From Cycas panzhihuaensis (taxonomy: Eukaryota; Cycadophyta), in NCBI GenBank assembly GCA_023213395.1, contig CM041465.1, forward strand, positions 23,250,001-23,314,000: 64,000 nucleotides of DNA. The letters are read 5' to 3'. Position 1 is the stretch's first letter. Each line of letters starts with the position of its first letter. Position numbers and translations under genes: made by a program. Shown piece after piece: positions 22,569-31,952 of this stretch. The notes under the pieces were generated by a model. It did not search any database. It was not told the origin of the DNA and was given only the letters and a program-made list of their open reading frames with translations.

Positions 22569-23110
22569 ATGGAGGTTGAGAAGCTTCTGGATGCAGGACT
22601 CATTTCTTCCATCGATTACCCTAAGTGGGTATCGAATATCATTCCCGTTGCCAAGAAGAATGGGACCATTCATATTTGTGTCAATTTCTGCGACATAAAC
22701 AATGCTTGTCATAAGGACAACTTTCCTCTTCCCTTCATTGATCAAATAATTGATCGTACAACTAGATTTGGAGTTATGTCCTTAATGGATGGCTTCTCTG
22801 GCTATAACCAAATTCAGATTTCTCTTGAAGATCACCATAAGACGGCCTCCACTATGCCATGGGGCACCTTTTCCTACAAGGCAATGCCCTTTGGTCTTAA
22901 GAATGCAGGGGCTACTTATCAAAGGGCCATGCATTTCATCTTTCACGACCTCATCAACAATACGTTAGAGGTCTTCATGGACGATATGATGGGCCTTTCA
23001 CATACCAGAGCCCATCATCCCTCTGGCTTGTAGGCCATCTTCATACGATGCCGCAAGTATCACATCAGCTTGAACCTGCTCAAATGCATGTTTGCTGTCA
23101 CTTCAGGCAA
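22569..23110 (+). pseudogene. Element A reverse transcriptase
   Basis: RVT_1 domain: VEKLLDAGLISSIDYPKWVSN, NFPLPFIDQIID, SLMDGFSGYNQI with the first catalytic Asp, MPFGLKNAGATYQRAM, and the catalytic pair in FMDD (22974-22985) where most relatives have Y(V/I)DD. A TAG at about 23031 follows HHPSGL. Motifs otherwise look intact, so the decay is mainly nonsense mutation. Confidence 0.92.
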
Positions 23111-23895
23111 ACCCTTAGGTTTCCTTGTGTCCCAACAAGGAATCCAAATTGATCCGAAAAAAGTCAAGGCAATCCTTGACATGCCACCGCCTAGAACCCA
23201 ATGACAAATTAAGTCATTTCTAGGAAGGCTTAGTTTTCTGAGGCATTTCTTGGCAAATTTTGCCATAAACGCCAAGCCTCTTATAAACCTATTAAAGAAA
23301 GGAACCCTTTTTGTTTAGTCAGACAAGACCCAAAAGGCCTTCGTAGGACTCAAGGAAGCTCTCGTTTCCACCCCTACGCTAGCACCTCCTCGCTTTAATA
23401 GGCCCTTCATTCTATACACCTCGGCAAGCAATGAATCCCTGGGTGTGATGCTCACATAGGAGGACGATTCGGGAACCGAGAGGGCTATTTACTTCATCAG
23501 TCACACTCTCGTTGCCGTTGAATTGAACTATCCTCCTGCTGAGAAGGAATGCCTCTCCTTGGTCCATACGACCAAGAAGTTTAGGCATTACTCGCTCAGC
23601 AATACAACTAAGGTGATCATTCAATCTGATTCCTTGCATTACTTGCTTACTCATTTAGACTTGATGGGTAGGGCAGGTCGTTGGGTCGTCCTTCTTCAAG
23701 AGTTCAACTTACAAGTCATCAATAGGAAGTCGAAGAAGGGAATGATAGTAGCAGAACAATTAGCTGATGCTGCCATCCCTAACGTAAGTGGTGTTCCTAT
23801 TGACGACTCTTTCCCGGACGAGTCTATTTTGACCGTCCAAGACGCTTCTCCTCACCCACTCGCTGATGGCGAGTGGTATGGTGACATTGTGTGAT
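23111..23895 (+). pseudogene. Element A RNase H (gypsy type)
   Basis: Covers the RT thumb and RNase H: PPPRTQ-QIKSFLGRLSFLR, then FNRPFILYTSASNESLG, AIYFISHTLVAVELNYPPAEKECL with the Glu, VIIQSDSLHYLLTH with Asp, and NRKSKKGMIVAEQLAD. The late Asp of canonical RNase H is not in its usual place (VAEQLAD). Stops occur at about 23201, 23316, 23457 and 23892. A weak native RNase H would fit the second RNase H at 27905. Confidence 0.85.
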
Positions 23896-25118
23896 ATCTG
23901 ACTCAGCAAGAGTATCACCCTGGAGCCAGCAACAAGGTTAGGTTACGCATCCGTGCCACCACTAGGCAACACCTCCTCCTGGACGATGTGTTGTATAAGA
24001 GATCCTTCAATGGGATCCTGCTTCACTGCGTCGCTCTTGATGAAGTGAACCAAATACTTCACGAATTCTACCATGGCATTTGTGAGGGCCACTTTGGGGG
24101 CTAGTCCATAGCCCAAAGGATCCTCTGCATGGGTTATTACTGGCTGTCCTTGTTCAAGGATGCCCATGCCTATGCCTTTAGATGTTGGCGATGCCAAGAG
24201 CATGCCAATATCTCTCATGTGCCTTCCGAGGCTTTACACCTTATCGTGTCTCCATGGCCCTTTTCTCAATAGGGCTTAGACCTCATTAGGACTATATCGC
24301 TGCCATCTTCCACTCAATATAAATATATCTTAACCACTACCGAATACTTCATTAAATGGGTGGAGGCAATCCCCCTGTCCACTACGCCTGGCAAGATGAT
24401 AGCTACCTTCATCTACCAACATATTATTTACCGTTTCAGGATTCTAGATGTCCTAATTATAAATAATAGAACTTCCTTCTATAATAAGGAGATGGACAAG
24501 ATATGCAAGAAATTCAAAATTTCACATAAGACGTCATCCCCTTATTACCCCCAAGCAAATAGGTAAGTTGAATCTTTTAACAAAATACTCATCAACATTC
24601 TAAAGAAGATTGTTGCCCAATCTCAAAGAGATTGGCACATCCAACTCCCTTCCACCCTGTGGGCTTATCGCACTTCCATCCGCATGGCTATTGGAATGAC
24701 TCCATTCTTATTAGTCTACAGAATCGAGGTGGTACTCCCATTGGAAGTGGAGATCCCCTCTCTATGGGTTTCCCTTCAAGGGTTCATTGATGAGGAGTCT
24801 ATCCGCCAAGCTCGCCTCCTGGACCTTAAAGCCCTAGATGAGAGACGCCTAATGGCTTATCAAGCGAATCTCGCTTTGAAAACTCGCCTACAAAGGACTC
24901 ATGACAAACATCTTCGTACCCGTCCTTTATGCCCTAGGGACCATGTCCTCAAGTTGGAATACCTTTACGACTATCTGGCCAAATTTGGGCCCAAATGGGT
25001 AGGCCCCTTCATTGTTCTTAAGAGCCTCGACAATGGCGCATACAGGATCGCTACCCTGGAAGGCTTGGAGTTTGAGAAAGCGGTCAATGGGAAGTTTCTC
25101 AAGAAGTTCTACGTATGA
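23896..25118 (+). pseudogene. Element A integrase, no chromodomain
   Basis: An HHCC zinc-binding part (FYHGICEGHFGG ... CMGYYWLSLFKDAHAYAFRCWRCQ) is followed by the catalytic core. The first Asp is in LDLIRTI; the second lies in a degenerate LIINNRTSF, where the expected D is N; the Glu is in VESFNK. The C-terminal part ends GLEFEKAVNGKFLKKFYV at a TGA (25116-25118) with no chromodomain. The frame matches gag and RT. Stops interrupt at about 24103, 24271 and 24564. Confidence 0.9.
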
Positions 25119-25144
25119 TTTTTTAACCATCTCTTCACCATCCT

Positions 25145-25499
25145 CCGAAACGAGCCTAAACTACTATCTCGAATTATTTCCATTTCTCCCAACCACGGGT
25201 CGAATGGCAATTCGAGGTGTCTTTCGCATCTCTCCCTGGTTCCTCTCGTGGAACCTGTATTCCCATTTCCTTTGGGACCTTGTCCTCCTATTTGGGTATC
25301 CCCTAATTAGGACGACACTCTGAAATGAGCCTAAACTACCATCTTAGGTTGTTCCCATTCTTCCCAACCATGGGTAGAATGGCAATTTGAGATGGCTTTT
25401 CGCTTCTTCTTTTGGTTCCTCCCGCGGAACCCATGTTCACGTATCCTCTCGGGAACCTTTCGCCTTCCTACTTGGGTATCCCCCAACTAGGATAACGCT
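25145..25499 (+). repeat. Tandem duplication (about 177-bp unit, two copies) downstream of integrase
   Basis: Unit 1 (25145-25322) and unit 2 (25323-25499) both run from GA(A/G)CCTAAACTAC through GGGT(C/A)GAATGGCAATT, TGGTTCCTC and a CC(T/C)AA(T/C)TAGGA(C/T) end. Element B (38558-38735) and element D (reverse, about 59840-60040) have one copy, so the duplication is specific to A or was lost elsewhere. Confidence 0.88.
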
Positions 25500-25845
25500 T
25501 TGGAGTACCATTACTCCTTTCTCTTTCCTGCTGTTTCCTTCGCATATTCTACTATGCTTCTCCATGGACATGCATGTCACTCTATTTCTAACCTCACACC
25601 TCTCTATCACCTCTACTTACGGTGGATGTGTATGCTCTTGTTAGACATATAGCCATACATGGAAGGAAATACATGCATTTACAACAAAATATTTACATCA
25701 AAACATTTACAATATACAAAATAAAGCATACATGCTATTTACCACATGATATACACCATTTCATATCAAAATGGGGTTTCAACTACTCTGTATATATATA
25801 TACATAAAAAAAAAACATGTTACATCGTACATGTGGGAAGTCGGT
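25500..25845 (+). other. Element A 3' spacer, no gene recognised
   Basis: AT-rich sequence with GGACATGCATGTC and a short (TA)n run near 25793. It is homologous to 38736-39040 in B. It lies just beyond the likely 3' end of the antisense gene. Confidence 0.5.
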
Positions 25846-26534
25846 ATCCTTGCAGGGGGGTACAATCATATGAGCCTATATATATAACCCCCTGGAGGCC
25901 CGTGCTTTCCCATCAAAATCAAATGTACATCTCCTACGCTACTGTTGCCCCACTCTTGGGGTACCATCTCCTGGTCTGTGTGATCCCTCTCCTGGGGACC
26001 ACATCCCTCTGAGGCTCCTCCTGGGCCTCCACGAACTGCCTGCCTCGCTCCCCTTGTCCCGTGGCTATCTTGGGGTCGTAGTTGCTATGCGGGTATAGGT
26101 CCTACTCCTACTAGACCTCGATGCCATATAGGCCACTAGTTGATCGTATCGAGCCTAGATACGATCCCTCTCCCCTCAGAGTCCCTCCTCTGCTACTCTG
26201 AGGTGCTCCTCGAGTACCACTATTTGGACCCTACTCTCGGTATCTCCACCTGCTCCAACTTGAGCCTCTAGGGCCTGGACTCATCTACGCAGCTCATCTC
26301 GCTCGCCTCTGGCCTCATTGAGCTCTCACTATAGCTGTCCCCTAAATGCCATATGCTCCTGGGACTTTGCAACCTAGATGTCTCTCACCCTTGCCAGTGC
26401 AGTGAATTCCTCCATGTGGGTACCTACCGACCTAGGTGCATCCTCTACCTAGATGGGCGGTTGCCCCTCTGCATAGACCTGAGGGAACATCTCCCTCACT
26501 GTGGCCTTGACGAGCCTCATAATCTCTGCAGTAC
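25846..26534 (-). pseudogene. Element A antisense gene, exon 3 (coiled coil)
   Basis: In the minus-strand frame set by intron 2 (phase 1 join giving GT-A) the product reads GTAEIMRLVKATVREMFPQV, then a heptad-like segment with RRWVQALEAQ and VQIVVLEEHLRVAEE, then ARYDQLV and a Ser/Arg run. Corresponding exons exist in B and D. Several stops are present. The 3' limit is approximate: similarity among copies fades around 25846, after a stretch like GKARASRGLYI. Confidence 0.68.
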
Positions 26535-26649
26535 CTACCAATGCAACATGCCGTGTGTTAATGAATATCCCACTGCATACCATAATAAAAATAATAATAA
26601 CAAGTATCTACCTAGATGTCAAACAACTAAGGAAATGGTTAGGTCTCAC
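26535..26649 (-). other. Element A antisense gene, intron 2 (115 nt)
   Basis: The minus strand starts GTGAGACCTAACC and ends GCATTGGTAG. Equivalent introns of 111 nt occur in B (39763-39873) and D (58655-58765), all splitting a Gly codon after its first base. The flanking coding is alignable in all three while the middle of the intron is variable and AT-rich. Confidence 0.72.
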
Positions 26650-27210
26650 CTGCCATGGCCACCAGCTCCTCTACTCAAGCGACGTCCTCTCCTCCTGGCT
26701 CTCTGCTAGCTGCAGGTACCTCATCCTCATGTACCTCCTCTGCCTCAGCCTCTCTCCTCATAGGGACTAGCTCGACTCACACCTCTCCGTATCTTGTCAC
26801 GATCCGTAGCCTGCGGGCCCTAGTCATCGGCCCCCTACTCTCCTGAGCCACCCCTGATGGGCCTGCCTCTCCTCCGGCAGCCCCGGATGGACCCTCTGCT
26901 CCTCCTACTGTCCCTGAAGGACTTCCCTCTCCTGTAGTACGAACAACGACCCCCCTAAAAAGGGGGGTTTCTGCCCAGAAAATCCCAAAATTTCTTATGG
27001 TGGACCCCGTGGGGCCCACTGGGACCAGGGCTCCCTAATGCCCAGGTCCCCACCTCTTTCCGGGTCCAATTCGGACTCCGAGAGGCATCCAATTGCCCAT
27101 AAGGGACATAAAAAATGCATTAAAATCTACAAAAAGTAGTAATTTTTAAACTTTGAAATGGGGAGGGTTTTGTGAGATCTACTCATTGGGTCTGGCCTAG
27201 CCGTTGCCAT
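26650..27210 (-). pseudogene. Element A antisense gene, exon 1 and truncated exon 2 (PMD-like part deleted)
   Basis: Exon 1 is 27187-27210, reading MATARPDP, aligned with MMTARPDP in B and MASAQLDP in D. Its donor GTGAGT is mutated to ATGAGT. Of exon 2 only the variable Gly/Pro/Ser-rich tail remains (GEGSPSG..., ESRGPMTRARRLRIV). The PMD-like part and acceptor, about 1 kb in B, have been deleted, leaving intron 1 sequence with its hairpin (26950-26967) fused to the tail. Confidence 0.65.
26950..26967. other. Perfect hairpin CCCCCCT-AAAA-AGGGGGG
   Basis: G/C-only arms with a short A loop. Similar hairpins lie in intron 1 of the antisense gene in B (41313-41330) and in D (57184-57201). Confidence 0.75.
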
Positions 27211-27368
27211 CTCGTCTCTCTAGTCCCGATGACTCTAGCCACACTCCGATCTGACAGTCGAATCGTCTCTCGCGTGCCTCTGAAGTTGGGAAGTACTCCA
27301 CGTCGTAAGGAAATGGCTCTGGTTTTGCATGAGAGCTGGTGAAAATGAATCCGGTTTTCATTCGATTT

Positions 27369-27380
27369 CCTTATATAGGC
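27369..27380 (-). promoter_or_regulatory. TATA box of the antisense gene, element A
   Basis: The minus strand reads GCCTATATAAGG, in a GGGGCCCC-rich setting, about 160 nt upstream of the exon 1 ATG (27210). The same arrangement is found in B (about 41734-41745) and D (56779-56790). The core TATATA is near-palindromic, so it could also act toward the RNase H ORF on the plus strand. Confidence 0.6.
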
Positions 27381-27904
27381 GGGGCCCCCGACGGGCACTT
27401 CCTCCGTTTTTGACCTCGCAACAGCCATTGGGACCATCTCATTTCCCTAATCGCCTTTGCCTTCTGGCCTTGTCGCCCATTGTGCCCTATGGATGCCCTT
27501 TTTGCCTTCTCTTACAAAGGCATTTATGGCGCCCCATTATTACACTTTTCTCCAGGGCCCTTCTGCATCGTTTTATGTGCCACTCCCGTGCATGCCTAAG
27601 TTTATACTCATTTGGCTCATTTCGCCACCCTAGACTCGTTTCTACAGCCCTTTTCGATTCCTGGGGTCCCCAAAGGAAATGCTCCCTCATCCGGGGGCAT
27701 GTTTTACTTCCCAAAGCAACCTTTGGTGCTCCAGGGTGCCCTTTTTCTACCTACTCTTAGACGGTGGTCGGTCTGCTTGCTCTCGTCCTTGGGTAACCTC
27801 ATTGCTAGGTCCTCCTACCCTCGTGGCCCCCTTTTTGCTTGCCATTTGGGTTTTTCTTTTCGTTTCGTCACTATCTACTTGCCACCAGGATTTAGTGTTC
27901 AGAC
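27381..27904 (+). other. Intergenic segment between antisense promoter and archaeal-type RNase H, element A
   Basis: About 520 bp homologous to 41746-42265 in B. Long reading frames cross it on both strands but they are not conserved in frame between copies, so I treat it as promoter or leader DNA. Confidence 0.5.
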
Positions 27905-28327
27905 ATGTCTCTTTACATGTTTACCAATGGTGGAAGCTGCGGTAACCCCGGGCCTTCCACCGCTGCGTGGATTCTTCACAGCCCCTTCGGACACGACTAC
28001 CTGCATTCCAGAGTCTTCCTTCCTGAAGCAACCAATAACGAAGCTGAGTACACGACCGTTACTAAAGCCCTTAATGATGCTCTCTATTTCCATCGTGGAC
28101 CCATCATGTTGCTTTGCGATTCTCAGGTCATGGTGTCCCATCTCACCCAGGTTTACCAGGTGCGATGCCCTCATCTGAGAACCCTCACGTGAGCTGCCAG
28201 ATCCCTCCTGGCCCGTTTCTCATCAGTCGATATCCAAGACATCCCTAGGGACCTCAACGTTGAGGTAGATGGCCTCGTCTGCCTCATCCTTAAGTGTCGC
28301 CTCCCTCTTCTTAGTGATCACCTTTGA
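27905..28327 (+). pseudogene. Element A archaeal-type RNase H (aRNH) ORF
   Basis: A 141-codon frame starts MSLYMFTNGGSCGNPGPSTAAW. It follows the archaeal-type RNase H pattern: F(T)DG(G)S..NPG, TNNEAEY (Glu), LLCDSQVMVS (Asp) and a late VEVDGL (Asp). The first catalytic Asp is Asn here (AAT; GAC or GAT in B and D), and a TGA at 28190-28192 interrupts the frame. Tat elements are known to carry such a second RNase H. Its place here, downstream of integrase with its own ATG, is notable. Confidence 0.82.
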
Positions 28328-28676
28328 GACTCGCTTGTCCAGCCCATGCCCATGTCTTTGATCGATTTTAACTTGATGTACTTGTTTAGTTTGTTGGATG
28401 CCCTCTTATCACCCGTTGCACTTCGGCAACGGGCGCATCCCCTTCATCTACTCTATTCACTTGCAGGTTGATATTTAGATGACACGTAAGCAGCCTCTAT
28501 GTTGTCCTCGTCTCTGTCTCCCTTGTCCACACGTTCCGCCATGACACTCGCTGACACCCTTGGTCCATATGCTGTTCATTATTGCTTTTATATATATGTA
28601 TGCATGTGCTACTGATATCTTTGGTTGCCAGCATTCGCCATCATGTTATGCTTCCGAGCAGTGAGGCTCTGCTGCT
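28328..28676 (+). other. Element A 3' untranslated tail before the polypurine tract
   Basis: Contains CCGTTGCACTTCGGCAACGG, an inverted repeat near 28414-28433, and a TATATATGTATGCATGTG stretch. Related to 42690-43093 and 46070-46492. No coding content recognised. Confidence 0.55.
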
Positions 28677-28686
28677 AAGGGGACAG
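28677..28686 (+). promoter_or_regulatory. Element A polypurine tract
   Basis: AAGGGGACAG directly abuts the TGTTTCCC start of LTR-a. Equivalent tracts precede LTR-b (43094-43104) and LTR-c (46493-46502). Confidence 0.75.
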
Positions 28687-31600
28687 TGTTTCCCAGCTAC
28701 TGGGAATGGACTCGAGACACATCGACCCAGGTATGTTCAGGTATACGTTTGCACTTCTCCCTACTCGTACTTGATTGAGATTATTTAGTGTAGACTACTT
28801 GATATATGCCTTCCTGCATGCATTGCTTCTCTGCCTGATCATATTGCATGTGCTTACAAAGACACCATCGACTATGACGACTCACAATAGGGGCATTCCT
28901 CAGTGAATGCTACACCCCATATGGCGCACAACCACCCACATCGTCTCCATGACCTCTCGGGATGTTTCAGTCAGTCATGCTTGCCCATGATTACAACATT
29001 TTACTCAGGTTACAGTCTCCTCCAAGCTCGGTTAATCCCTTGGTTGAGACCTGTTTACTATTCTAGCTACTTGCCCATCATCTGGATGTTTCCCCTTGCT
29101 GTTTTAGGCTTAATCTACCCTTAATAATAGCCCCAAAACCTTTATTTCTACTGTTTTTATTCTTTTTTTGTTGCCAGTCTGGTACCACTGCAAACTCAAC
29201 GGTACCGCGGTCTTTGTCACGGTATTGGCAGGTTTGCCGTGGTACGACTATTTGAATTTTAAAAAAGAAAACCACGTGATAGTTTCCACATTTTTTGTAG
29301 AACTGCCACATGGCATCTATTGATTCGAGTTGCCCTGACATCCCCAACGTTCACCTACAGTGAATAGGGGGATAAAGGGGAATTTTCCTCATCATTTTAA
29401 GATCTTTTACCCATTTTTCTAACTTTTCTATAAAATTTATATAGAAAGACATACTCTACATTCACAGAAACCTGCCACAAAGGAGAAGACACTGCTCCAA
29501 GCTGGATTTTCAGGGACCATTGCTGCCCCCACAGCTCTCAACAGCAGGTTTTACATCTTCTAGCAAGTGACTAAGGTTTCAAGGAAGATTTCTACCAAAA
29601 GCTCCTCCAAAGGACTAACTACCAAGGTTCCAAGTTTACAAAGATATTTCTACACTTCATTCTTACAAAAACCTACCACTGTTATACACCATATGCTAGT
29701 TATTTCTATTGTTTCCTAATAGCAAACTTATGTCAGTTCTTCCAAATAAGGTACTCTCTACTCTTACTTGTAATTTGTGTTGTTCTTGTTTCTTTTATGT
29801 TTTGATGAATAAAATTCTAGTTTGTGTAGCTTTATGTTGTTGCACTTGATTAGCACCATTTCTTTTTTCTTTTGAGGCATTACTATTTTCCCAAATCATC
29901 CCTCTCAACCCTTTCTTAGTTGGCTATTGCAAAGGGGCAACATAAAGAGGATTTGAGGGAGGTAGGCGGGGTTCCATCCCCCTTGCTGCCCTTCTCCCCA
30001 AGGGTTCTGTCCCTTATCCTCTTTCCCTTTGTCTTTAGTGCCTCCTTAGGAATCAAGTTAAGGGAATTTGGGGAATTTAGTTCCACAGCTAAAACCAGTG
30101 TTGGAAACCCATTGCCACGCTGGTTCTAGAGATTCCACTCGTTAGTGTTAGGCCCTGCCTAAGTCCCAAACCTTTCCATTGCTCCCTTCTTTCCTACTGT
30201 TTGCTGCCCCATGACCTTGTTGTCAACCCATTTCTCCTTTCCGATTTCCGTGGAGATCCTTTGTGGGTGAGTTAGCCATTCTGAGGCTATACTCTTTTCC
30301 CTTTTGGGTGTGCTTATGGTGTACGTTGGCGGGAGTTTTTATTGCATGTTGTCATTTTACTTTGCTACATATTGATGTTTAGTGTAGATTTATGTAGTTT
30401 CATTTTCGTTTAGCACATATACTCGATATCTTTGTGGACCCTCCTCTAAGAGGGAAGTACTCTCCTAACGTGCTTGCAGGATCCCGCGTTGGTGGAGCTG
30501 CGCGTGGAACGAAACCCCATTGCAGGTTAGTCCTACGTTTAGTGCATTCCTTGTTATTTCACGCTTTTTGCTTCTTTTTCACTTTTTGCTTTTTGCATGT
30601 TTAAGGGGAGGTAAGTTAGCCCCTCTTCAGTTGCTTACAGCAACTATCACTGACCAGCATTGCGTGCGCAAAGAGCAGAGCAGAAAAGGGTAGGAACTAA
30701 AGGGATGAGCAGCACTCCACTCGGTCACCGGATCCAGGTACTCTTCTTGTTCCCTACATATTTCTTTTACACTATTGTCATTTATGCACATATTTGTGTA
30801 GTTAGGATGTGTAAAGAATTAAAAAAGGAAAAAGGAATGTGTGCTTGTTTTATATTGTTTCTTACATTGGCTAGCTTAACATAGTTAGATGGTTTACACT
30901 GTGTTAGAGCTACCTGTGTTATACTCTCTTTTTGCGTATGCCTATACGTTAGTTTACTTGCCTTTCTATTTCATTGCCTTCTCATTACCCTAAGAAGATG
31001 TAACACGCTAGGTGCTTTCTCCTCTTCCTGGCCATCCGAAGGGTAGGAAGGCCTTGCTTTGTATGGCTACCTGGAAGCAACCAGGCACCTTTGTAGTCCC
31101 GAATCTGCGCTCTGGTACACGGACGCCCTGCAAGGTGAACTCCTTACTGCCTAGTTTAATTAGTTTTGCACCTTTCATACCCTTTTGCTAGACGTAGTGA
31201 CACCACCCTGCGGTAAGCGTTTCAACTTTCCTCTTGCTTCGTCCACTCACCTTGCTTGGTTAAGTTTGCTTGCACGCATGGTGACTTTTCCTTTTGGTTA
31301 TTTCCTTTCCACTCCCTCTTGGTTTTTCCACCTAGTTGAGTAACTGAGTGGTTCCCATTCATAGGCCATTCATCTGCCTGCCTTTTCTAGTTTCCCGCTA
31401 CTCTAGGGAAACCCTCGAAGGGTTCTCTCCTTCCCCTTCTGGCCATCCAAGGGTGGGAGGATCCTTCCTTTAGGTCAACCCAGGCTAACCCTATGCCTCC
31501 TCTCTTCTTGTTCGAAGTGGGGAACCATTTCCAGGTAGCTAGATTCTATTTGTAGGTCCCGAACTCATGCTCCGGTGCATGGGGCACCCTGCGTGGTATT

Positions 31601-31691
31601 TGCCCTACTTGTAGGTCTTTTCTCAATTGTGCCATTGACCGTTCTTACCATTCCTACTTAGTTAGGTAGCTATCCCGTAAATGCGCATCCA
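28687..31691 (+). repeat. Gypsy LTR-a (3,005 bp), shared by elements A and B
   Basis: Starts TGTTTCCCAGCTACTGGG after A's polypurine tract and ends GCATCCA one base before B's primer site. It therefore functions as 3' LTR of A and 5' LTR of B. It carries the donor-like CAGGTATGTTCAGG near the start, a GCGGTACCGCGG module (29181-29245), TATAAAAT at 29429-29436, and GGGGAGGTAAGTTAGCCCC near 30606. The only sizeable reading frames are not shared with other LTR copies. Confidence 0.88.
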
Positions 31692-31692
31692 C

Positions 31693-31712
31693 TGGCAACC
31701 GTACTAGGGACT
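31693..31712 (+). promoter_or_regulatory. Gypsy element B primer binding site
   Basis: TGGCAACCGTACTAGGGACT, one base after LTR-a. It is a mutated form of TGGCGACCATACTGGGGACC seen in E. Confidence 0.85.
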
Positions 31713-31952
31713 GCCAGTAAGGGAGCTAGTTTTTGCTCTCTTCCATTGGTTTTGCTACCTCTGTGGTTCTTTTCCTACTTCGTTCTCTCTGTTGGGCGTT
31801 CCCCAATGCATGTGCCTTTATCGCCCTTTCATTTTCCTAATGGTGTTGGTTGACCTTACATGTGACGTTTCTCTCATCGCTTATGCGGTCTACCTCCATT
31901 GTTAGAAGAGCCCAAGTATCATCCTCTTCCTTTGTCAAATTCTGATTTGACT

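Larger units (their letters stand above)
19650..28686 (+). mobile_element. Gypsy element A, internal region (Tat-like Ty3/gypsy)
   Basis: Primer site, leader, a single-frame gag-pol remnant (19902-25118), 3' non-coding repeats, an antisense gene remnant, an archaeal-type RNase H ORF and a polypurine tract follow in order. The Tat assignment rests on integrase ending without a chromodomain, the extra RNase H and the primer site. It is flanked by LTR-d and LTR-a. About 1.4 kb of gag and most of antisense exon 2 are deleted relative to B. Confidence 0.9.

Noticed and set aside
26353-26709. 118-codon plus-strand frame with many Cys and Leu
   Set aside because: It is the complement of antisense exons 2 and 3; the minus-strand reading is the one conserved in B and D.
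27329-28178. Overlapping plus-strand frames (143 and 188 codons) upstream of and across aRNH
   Set aside because: One overlaps aRNH in another frame and neither is preserved in B or D; the 27905 start is supported by equal length and motifs in B.
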